Assembly: GCA_018228705.1 (NCBI GenBank)
Contig: CP073694.1
Location: 2,418,001-2,482,000 of the forward strand
Source of the DNA: Dysosmobacter sp. Marseille-Q4140
GTDB taxonomy: Bacteria > Bacillota > Clostridia > Oscillospirales > Oscillospiraceae
DNA length: 64,000 bases
Reading direction: 5' to 3'
Position 1 is the first letter of the stretch. Each line of letters starts with the position of its first letter. Of the stretch, positions 57,846-64,000 are shown in pieces. A program made the translations under genes and the position numbers. The notes under the pieces are model-generated. The model saw only the letters and a program-made list of their open reading frames with translations. It did no database searches and had not been told where the DNA came from.

Positions 57846-59243
57846 TCACAGGGGCCGCACCAGATTGGTGTAGCCGTTGAGAAAGGCGTCCGCCTCCGCT
57901 GCGGCGGCCCGGCCCTCGGCGATGGCCCAGACCACCAGGGACTGGCCCCGGCGCATATCGCCCGCGGCAAAGACCTTCTCCACGCTGGTGGCGTGGCGGC
58001 CCGGGGCGGTGGTCACGGTGTCCCCCGCCTCCACGCCGAAGGCCTCGCACACGCCCCTTTCGCACCCGGCAAAGCCCGTGGCGGCGATCAGCAGCTCACA
58101 GGGCAGGGTGTCGCCGCTGGTGGTGACCGCGCCGGTGAGGGCGCCGTCCTTATCCACCGTCAACTCCTTCACCTGGACGGAAAAGCGCCGGGGATCGGCG
58201 CCGGTGACGGCCGCGGCCTCCTCGTGGGCGTAGTCCAGGGGCAGCGCCCCGTCCACCAGGTAGTCCTCCCGCCTGCGCCGCACCAGCTGGGTCACGGAGA
58301 CGCAGCCCTGGCGCAGGGCGGTGGCCACGCAGTCGCTGGCGGTGTCGCCGGTGCCCACGATCACCACATGGCGGCCCTCCGCCGTGGGCACGGCGGGGGT
58401 CTGCCCGAACACCTGCCGCTCCACGGCGGCTTTCAGGAACTCCGTGCCGTAGTAAACGCCGGTGACGGCCGAGGTGTCCAGCCCCAGGGGCCGGGGACGG
58501 CCCGCGCCGCAGCAGAGGATCACGGCGTCGTACTCCGCCATGAGCCGCCGGGCCACCGCCTCGTCGGCGGCGTCCACGCCGGTGACGAAGCTCACGCCCT
58601 CGTCGGTCATCAGGTCCAGCCGCCGCTTGACGATGGATTTGTCCAGCTTCATGGAGGGGATGCCGTAGGTCAAAAGGCCGCCGGGGTGGGCCTCCCGCTC
58701 CACCACCGTGACGGAGTGGCCCCGGTGGTTCAGCTGATCCGCCGCCGCCAGGCCCGCCGGGCCGGAGCCCACCACGCAGACCTTCTTCCCGGACCACTGG
58801 GGCGGGCGGCGCCGCCGCATGAGCCCCTCTGAGAAGGCGCCCTCGATGATGGACAGCTCATTGTCCCGGTTGGACACCGCCTGGCCATAGATGCCGCAGA
58901 CACAGGCGCTCTCGCAGGGAGCCGGGCAGACCCGGCCGGTGAACTCCGGGAAGTTGTTGGTTTTCAGCAGCCGGGCCAGGGCGTGGCCCAGGTTGCCGCT
59001 CATGATCATGTCGTTCCACTCGGGGATGAGATTGTGGAGGGGGCAGCCGAAGGTGCGCCCCTCATACACCATGCCCGTCTGGCAGAAGGGGACGCCGCAG
59101 TTCATGCAGCGGGCGCCCTGCTGCTCCCGGACGGCCTGGGGCAGGGGGATGTGGAATTCCTCCCAGTCCCGCACCCGCTCCTCCGGCGGCCGCCGCAGGT
59201 CGTCCCTCCGGGCGTATTCCAGAAATCCAGTGGGTTTTCCCAT
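57846..59243 (-). CDS. gltD: Glutamate synthase small subunit
   Basis: The 465-aa subunit supplies electrons from NAD(P)H to the large subunit. It has two iron-sulphur Cys clusters (RCMNCGVPFCQTG, CPAPCESACVCGI), an FAD motif (CVVGSGPAGLAAADQL) and a nucleotide motif (VVIVGTGDTASDCVATAL), then AAGDMRRGQSLVVWAIAEGR. It follows gltB by 17 bp. Confidence 0.97.
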   Translation of the reverse strand: MGKPTGFLEYARRDDLRRPPEERVRDWEEFHIPLPQAVREQQGARCMNCGVPFCQTGMVYEGRTFGCPLHNLIPEWNDMIMSGNLGHALARLLKTNNFPEFTGRVCPAPCESACVCGIYGQAVSNRDNELSIIEGAFSEGLMRRRRPPQWSGKKVCVVGSGPAGLAAADQLNHRGHSVTVVEREAHPGGLLTYGIPSMKLDKSIVKRRLDLMTDEGVSFVTGVDAADEAVARRLMAEYDAVILCCGAGRPRPLGLDTSAVTGVYYGTEFLKAAVERQVFGQTPAVPTAEGRHVVIVGTGDTASDCVATALRQGCVSVTQLVRRRREDYLVDGALPLDYAHEEAAAVTGADPRRFSVQVKELTVDKDGALTGAVTTSGDTLPCELLIAATGFAGCERGVCEAFGVEAGDTVTTAPGRHATSVEKVFAAGDMRRGQSLVVWAIAEGRAAAAEADAFLNGYTNLVRPL

Positions 59244-59260
59244 TGTGCGTGCCTCCTTCC

Positions 59261-62200
59261 TCAGCCTCTGGCGTTGGCGCAGAACGCCTCGATCTCCGCC
59301 TGCTCGCGGCTCATGCCCTTTTCCTCGTACTGGGCGATGGATTTGAGCATCCGGTCGTAGTCCCGGGGCATGACCTTCTTGAAGCAGGGGATATAGGACT
59401 TGAAGGCCGCCAGGATCTTCTTGCCCCGGGGGGAGCCGGTGGCGGCCACGTGGGCCTCGATCAGGGAGCGCAGCTCCGCGATGTCGTGGCTCTCGGTCAG
59501 GGTGTCGGTGAGCACCTGCTCCTTGTTGAGGCGCAGGTACAGGTCGTGGTGTTCATCCAGCACGTAGGCGATGCCGCCCGACATGCCGGCGGCGAAGTTC
59601 TTGCCCGTGGGGCCCAGGATCACGCAGCGGCCGCCGGTCATATACTCGCAGCCGTGGTCGCCCACGCCCTCCACCACCGCCACGGCGCCGGAGTTGCGGA
59701 CGCAGAACCGCTCGCCGGCCCGGCCGTTGATGAAGGCCGCGCCGCCGGTGGCGCCGTAGAGGGCCACATTGCCCACGATGATGTTCTCGCCGGGGTCGAA
59801 AACGGAGCCCTTGGGCGGATAGAGGATCAGCTTTCCGCCGGAGAGACCCTTGCCGAAGCCGTCGTTGCAGTCGCCCTCCAGCTCCAGCGTCAGACCCTTG
59901 GGGATGAAGGCACCGAAGGACTGTCCGCCGCCGCCTTTGCAGGAGATGACGTAGGTGTCGTCCGGCAGGGTATCGCCCCGCCTGCGGGTGATCTCGGAGC
60001 CGAAGAGGGTGCCGAAGGACCGGTCCGTGGAGGACACGTCCACGCTGAGGCGGCCGGGTTTCCCGGCCTTGAGGGCCTTGCCCAGCTTCTCCAGCAGCAC
60101 CCGCATGTCGGCGGTGCGCTCCAGGTGGAAGTCGTAGGCGTCCTTGGGATCGAAGCGGGGCACGTGCGCGCCCCAGGGGTTTTGCAGCAGGGCGCCCAGG
60201 TCCAATGTCTCCGCCCGATGGGTCACCAGCTTTTCCCGGACCCGCAGCAGATCGCTGCGGCCCACCAGCTCCTCCACGGTGCGGATGCCTAAGTGTGCCA
60301 TATACTCCCGCAGATCCCGGGCCACGAAGGTCATGAAGTTGATCACGTGCTCCGGCTTTCCGGCAAAGCGCTTGCGCAGCTGGGGGTTCTGGGTGGCGAT
60401 GCCGGCGGGGCAGGTGTCCAGGTTGCACACCCGCATCATGCAGCAGCCCATGGCCACCAGGGGGGCCGTGGCGAAGCCGAACTCCTCGGCGCCCAGCATG
60501 CAGGCGATGGCCACGTCCCGGCCGGTCATCAGCTTGCCGTCGGCCTCCAGTACCACCTGGGTCCGCAGGCCGTTTTGCAGCAGGGCCTGGTGGGCCTCCG
60601 CCACGCCCAGCTCCCAGGGCAGTCCCGCCCCGGAGATGGAGTTGCGGGGGGCTGCGCCGGTGCCGCCGTCGTGGCCGGAGATCAGCACCACCTGGGCGCC
60701 TGCCTTGGCAACGCCCGCGGCGATGGTGCCAACGCCCGCCTCGCTGACCAGCTTGACGCTGATCCGGGCCTGACGGTTGGCGTTTTTCAGGTCGTAGATC
60801 AGCTGGGCCAGGTCCTCGATGGAGTAGATGTCGTGGTGGGGCGGGGGCGAGATCAGGCTCACGCCGGGGGTGGAGTACCGGGTCTTGGCGATCCAGGGGT
60901 AGACCTTCTTCCCCGGCAGGTGGCCGCCCTCGCCGGGCTTGGCGCCCTGGGCCATCTTGATCTGGATCTCCTGGGCGCTGCAAAGGTACTCGCTGGTGAC
61001 GCCGAAGCGGCCGGAGGCCACCTGCTTGATGGCGGAGCACCGCTCGTCGCCCAGCCGCTCCCGGGCCTCGCCGCCCTCGCCGGAGTTGGACTTGCCGCCG
61101 ATGCGGTTCATGGCGATGGCCATGCACTCGTGGGCCTCCTGAGAGATGGAGCCGTAGCTCATGGCGCCGGTCTTGAACCGGCGGACGATGGATTCCACGC
61201 TCTCCACCTCCTCAAGGGGGATGCCGCCGTGCTCGTCGAACCGGAAGTCCAGTACGCCCCGGAGGGTGTGGGGCTTATCGGCGTCGTCCACCAGGGCGGC
61301 GTATTCCTTGAAGGTCTCGTAGCTGCCCTCCCGGGCTGCCTTCTGCAGCAGCAGAATGGTCCGGGGGTTGTACATGTGGTCCTCCTTGTCGGGGCCGGAG
61401 CGGAGCTTGTGGGACCCGGTGGAGTCCAGGGTGGTGTCGTAGCCCAGGCCCAGGGGATCGAAGGCCTGGTTGTGGTTCCACTCCACGCCCTCGCCGATCT
61501 CCTCCAGGCCCACGCCGCCCACCCGGCTGACGGTGTTGGTGAAGTACTTGTCGATCACGTCCTTGCAGATGCCCACGCACTCGAAGATCTGGGCGGACTG
61601 GTAGGACTGGATGGTGGAGATGCCCATTTTGGAGGCGATCTTCACGATGCCGTGGAGGATGGCCCGGTCGTAGTCGTCCACGGCCGCCGCCGGGTCCTTG
61701 TCCAAAAGGCCCACGGCGATCAGCTCCTCCACGCACTCCTGGGCGAGATACGGGTTGATGGCCTGGGCGCCGTAGCCCAGAAGGGCGGCGAAGTGGTGCA
61801 CGTCCCGGGGCTCCGCGCTCTCCAGGATCATGGACACGGCGGTGCGCTTCTTGGTGCGGACCAGATACTGCTCCAGGGCGCTGACCGCCAGCAGCGAGGG
61901 TATGGCCACGTGGTTTTCGTCCACGCCCCGGTCGGAGAGGATCAGGATATTGGCGCCCTTCTTGTAGGCCCGGTCCACGTTGACGAACAGCCGGTCCAGG
62001 GCGTTTTCCAGGGGAGAGCCCTTGTAGTAGAGCAGGGAGATGGTCTCCACGCGGAAGCCGGGCCGGTCCATGTAGCGGATCTTCATGAGGTCCACGGAGG
62101 TGAGGATGGGGTTGTGGATCTGGAGGACGGCGCAGTTTTCCGGCCGCTCCTCCAGGAGATTGCCGCCGGAGCCCACGTACACGGTGGTGTCGGTGACGAT

Positions 62201-63793
62201 CTCCTCCCGGATGGCGTCCATGGGGGGATTGGTCACCTGAGCGAAGAGCTGCTTGAAGTAGTTGAACAGGGGCTGATGGTGCTCGCTGAGCACCGCCAGC
62301 GGCGTGTCCACGCCCATGGCGGAGGTGGGCTCCGCCCCGTCCCGGGCCATGGGGAGGATGGAGTCCTTGACCTCCTCATAGGTGTAGCCGAAGGCCTTGT
62401 ACAGCCGGTCCCGCAGCTCCTGGGGGTGGCGCTCCACCCGCCGGTTGGGGATGGGCAGGTCCTTGAGATAAACAAGATGGGCGTCCAGCCACTCGCCGTA
62501 GGGCTGGCGGGCGGCGCAGCGGCCCTTGACCTCCCCGTCCTCCAGCAGCCGCCCCTGGCGCAGGTCCGCCAGCAGCATCTTGCCGGGCTGGAGCCGGGAC
62601 TTTTTCACGATGGTCTCCGGCGGCAGGTCCAGCACGCCCACCTCCGAGGACAAAATCAGCCGGTCGCTGTCGGTGAGATACCACCGGCAGGGCCGCAGGC
62701 CGTTGCGGTCCAGCACGGCGCCCACGGTGTCGCCGTCGGAGAACACGATGGCCGCCGGGCCGTCCCAGGGCTCCATCATAGTGGCGTAGTAGTGGTAGAA
62801 GTCCCGCTTCTCCCGCTCCATCCGCCGGTCGTTGGCCCAGGGCTCGGGAATGCACATCATCACCGCCCGGGGCAGCTCGATGCCGTTCATCAGCAGGAAT
62901 TCCAGGGTGTTGTCCAGCATGGACGAGTCGGACCCGTTCTGGTCCACCACCGGCAGGATCTTGTCCATGTCCTCCTCCAGGATGGGGGAGCGCATGGTCT
63001 CCTCCCGGGCCAGCATCCGGTCCACGTTGCCACGGATGGTGTTGATCTCGCCGTTGTGGAGGATGTAGCGGTTGGGGTGGGCCCGCTCCCAGCTGGGGTT
63101 GGTGTTGGTGGAGAAGCGGGAGTGGACCAGGGCCAGGGCGCTCTCGCAGTCCTCCGCCTCCAGGTCAGCGTAGAACCGGCGCAGCTGGCCCACCAGGAAC
63201 ATGCCCTTGTAGACGATGGTCCGGCTGGAGAAGGAGGGGATATAGGTGTTGACATTGGACTGCTCGAACACCCGCCGGGCCACATACAGCTTCCGGTCAA
63301 AGTCCAGCCCCGGGGCGCAGTCCGCCGGACGCTTCACAAAGCACTGGAAGATGGCGGGCATGCAGTCCAGAGCCCGCTGACCCAGCACCTCCGGGTGGGT
63401 GGGCACCTGCCGCCAGCCCAAGAATTCCATGCCCTCCTTGGCCACGATGATCTCCAGCATCTTCTGGGCCTGGGCCCGCTTGAGGGGGTCCGTGGGGAAG
63501 AAGAACATGCCCACGCCGTAGTCTCTGGGTCCGCCCAGGGCGATGCCCTCGGCGGCGGCCGCCCGGACCATCAGGGCGTGGGGGATCTGCATCATGAGGC
63601 CCACGCCGTCGCCGGTCTGGCCGGAGGCGTCCTTGCCGGCCCGGTGCTCCAGCTTTTCCACGATCTTCAGCGCGTCGTCCACCACGCTGTGGGAGCAGCG
63701 GCCCTTCAGGTCCACCACCGCGCCGATGCCGCAGGCGTCGTGCTCGAAGCGCGGGTCATAGAGAGGATAGTGCTTGTATTCAGGTCCCGCCAT
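59261..63793 (-). CDS. gltB: Glutamate synthase large subunit
   Basis: The 1510-aa enzyme makes glutamate from glutamine and 2-oxoglutarate. A 20-residue propeptide precedes Cys21 (HDACGIG), the glutaminase nucleophile. The FMN-binding synthase domain includes GGKSNSGEGGE and MAQGAKPGEGGHLPG. The 3Fe-4S cysteines are in CCMMRVCNLDTCPAGIATQ. The C-terminal GXGXG-rich beta-helix domain ends with GGIAYVLDEHHDLYLRLN. The length is that of the family. It heads gltBD, with the ANTAR regulator gene directly upstream. Confidence 0.98.
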   Translation of the reverse strand: MAGPEYKHYPLYDPRFEHDACGIGAVVDLKGRCSHSVVDDALKIVEKLEHRAGKDASGQTGDGVGLMMQIPHALMVRAAAAEGIALGGPRDYGVGMFFFPTDPLKRAQAQKMLEIIVAKEGMEFLGWRQVPTHPEVLGQRALDCMPAIFQCFVKRPADCAPGLDFDRKLYVARRVFEQSNVNTYIPSFSSRTIVYKGMFLVGQLRRFYADLEAEDCESALALVHSRFSTNTNPSWERAHPNRYILHNGEINTIRGNVDRMLAREETMRSPILEEDMDKILPVVDQNGSDSSMLDNTLEFLLMNGIELPRAVMMCIPEPWANDRRMEREKRDFYHYYATMMEPWDGPAAIVFSDGDTVGAVLDRNGLRPCRWYLTDSDRLILSSEVGVLDLPPETIVKKSRLQPGKMLLADLRQGRLLEDGEVKGRCAARQPYGEWLDAHLVYLKDLPIPNRRVERHPQELRDRLYKAFGYTYEEVKDSILPMARDGAEPTSAMGVDTPLAVLSEHHQPLFNYFKQLFAQVTNPPMDAIREEIVTDTTVYVGSGGNLLEERPENCAVLQIHNPILTSVDLMKIRYMDRPGFRVETISLLYYKGSPLENALDRLFVNVDRAYKKGANILILSDRGVDENHVAIPSLLAVSALEQYLVRTKKRTAVSMILESAEPRDVHHFAALLGYGAQAINPYLAQECVEELIAVGLLDKDPAAAVDDYDRAILHGIVKIASKMGISTIQSYQSAQIFECVGICKDVIDKYFTNTVSRVGGVGLEEIGEGVEWNHNQAFDPLGLGYDTTLDSTGSHKLRSGPDKEDHMYNPRTILLLQKAAREGSYETFKEYAALVDDADKPHTLRGVLDFRFDEHGGIPLEEVESVESIVRRFKTGAMSYGSISQEAHECMAIAMNRIGGKSNSGEGGEARERLGDERCSAIKQVASGRFGVTSEYLCSAQEIQIKMAQGAKPGEGGHLPGKKVYPWIAKTRYSTPGVSLISPPPHHDIYSIEDLAQLIYDLKNANRQARISVKLVSEAGVGTIAAGVAKAGAQVVLISGHDGGTGAAPRNSISGAGLPWELGVAEAHQALLQNGLRTQVVLEADGKLMTGRDVAIACMLGAEEFGFATAPLVAMGCCMMRVCNLDTCPAGIATQNPQLRKRFAGKPEHVINFMTFVARDLREYMAHLGIRTVEELVGRSDLLRVREKLVTHRAETLDLGALLQNPWGAHVPRFDPKDAYDFHLERTADMRVLLEKLGKALKAGKPGRLSVDVSSTDRSFGTLFGSEITRRRGDTLPDDTYVISCKGGGGQSFGAFIPKGLTLELEGDCNDGFGKGLSGGKLILYPPKGSVFDPGENIIVGNVALYGATGGAAFINGRAGERFCVRNSGAVAVVEGVGDHGCEYMTGGRCVILGPTGKNFAAGMSGGIAYVLDEHHDLYLRLNKEQVLTDTLTESHDIAELRSLIEAHVAATGSPRGKKILAAFKSYIPCFKKVMPRDYDRMLKSIAQYEEKGMSREQAEIEAFCANARG

Positions 63794-63846
63794 TGGAACC
63801 CCTCCATTCTCTTGTCAGTGTGTATTTGGACCGGGATCGGCGCCGC

Positions 63847-64000
63847 TCACCGGGTGTAGGTCTCGATGACCAGCCGGGCGGTCTGCTCCAGCCGCAGCCC
63901 CGTGTCCATGCTGCGCTTCTGGAGGAAGCGGTGGGCCTCCGCCTCGCTCATGCGGTTGACGTCCATCAGCAGCTCCTTGGCCCGGCGGATCAGCCGCTGG
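63847..64000 (-). CDS. ANTAR-domain regulator, C-terminal end (partial)
   Basis: The frame enters from beyond the right edge and ends with QRLIRRAKELLMDVNRMSEA, EAHRFLQKRSMDTGLRLEQT and ARLVIETYTR, then TGA at 63847. AKxLLM..NxMSEAEAHRFLQKRSMD is the ANTAR RNA-binding motif of AmiR/NasR-type antiterminators. It lies 53 bp upstream of gltB, so control of nitrogen-assimilation leaders by RNA binding is likely; the receiver or sensor domain is outside the window. Confidence 0.85.
   Translation of the reverse strand, partial: QRLIRRAKELLMDVNRMSEAEAHRFLQKRSMDTGLRLEQTARLVIETYTR

Noticed and set aside
60293..63859. 1188-codon plus-strand frame opposite gltB
   Set aside because: Antisense of a high-GC gene; no ribosome site and no family resemblance.

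Overview
The window looks like chromosome from a high-GC, spore-forming, anaerobic Firmicute of the Oscillospiraceae type (Flavonifractor/Lawsonibacter-like). This is inferred from the sporulation genes ylbJ, yqfC, yqfD and spoVAE, a reverse rubrerythrin, a BMP-type nucleoside ABC importer, an NSS transporter, and GC-rich DNA with clear Shine-Dalgarno sequences and sigma-A promoters. The species cannot be fixed from sequence alone. No rRNA, tRNA or CRISPR array was seen.

Layout. 1-11.7 kb is a protein-phosphorylation island. A leftward operon runs from an HTH regulator (8372) through a zinc-ribbon/Ser-Thr kinase/leucine-rich-repeat receptor, a zinc-ribbon FHA protein, a PP2C phosphatase, a trypsin-like protease with FHA, a second PP2C and a vWA-FHA protein. 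A divergent rightward operon carries a second kinase and two tandem-duplicated zinc-ribbon membrane proteins. 12.13-26.38 kb is a lower-GC integrative element of about 14.26 kb inserted inside a rubrerythrin gene. The displaced chromosomal 3' fragment lies at the left end. A complete gene at the right end appears to be rebuilt from the chromosomal 5' part and an element-borne 3' part. The element carries a tyrosine integrase, a second small tyrosine recombinase beside a lox-like palindrome, a WYL regulator, a SprT-like protein, a small HTH regulator with a triple operator, a CHC2/TOPRIM primase downstream of an origin-like region, an RlmN/Cfr-like radical-SAM gene, a CFI-box protein, and several small genes with a shared leader motif. 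No relaxase or conjugation apparatus was recognised.

26.7-31.9 kb holds an EF-G-like GTPase, an MBL hydrolase and the nucleoside catabolic pair deoC-deoD. 32-37.9 kb is a BMP-family nucleoside importer (lipoprotein, double ATPase, two permeases) followed by a PRTase-like protein. These genes, with cytidine deaminase at 53.2 kb, suggest nucleoside uptake and salvage. 38-44.7 kb is ylbJ, yqfC-yqfD-phoH-ybeY, a small membrane protein and recD2. 44.7-45.6 kb is gene-free and holds a 785-bp inverted-repeat element whose core motif recurs at 42.05 kb. 45.7-55.8 kb has an HTH gene, comF, an MreB-family gene, an acetyltransferase, a DegV protein, an NSS transporter, a DUF2156-GNAT fusion, a DUF1648 protein, cdd, two lipoproteins and spoVAE. 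55.9-64 kb is a nitrogen-assimilation block: an ammonium transporter fused to a P-II domain, gltD, gltB and the C-terminal end of an ANTAR regulator that runs off the window.

The strongest leads are the rubrerythrin-targeted element with its attachment and arm sites, its candidate replication origin, its lox-like site and triple operator, the kinase/FHA island, the long inverted-repeat intergenic element, and the terminator-like hairpin between the amt promoter and amt.
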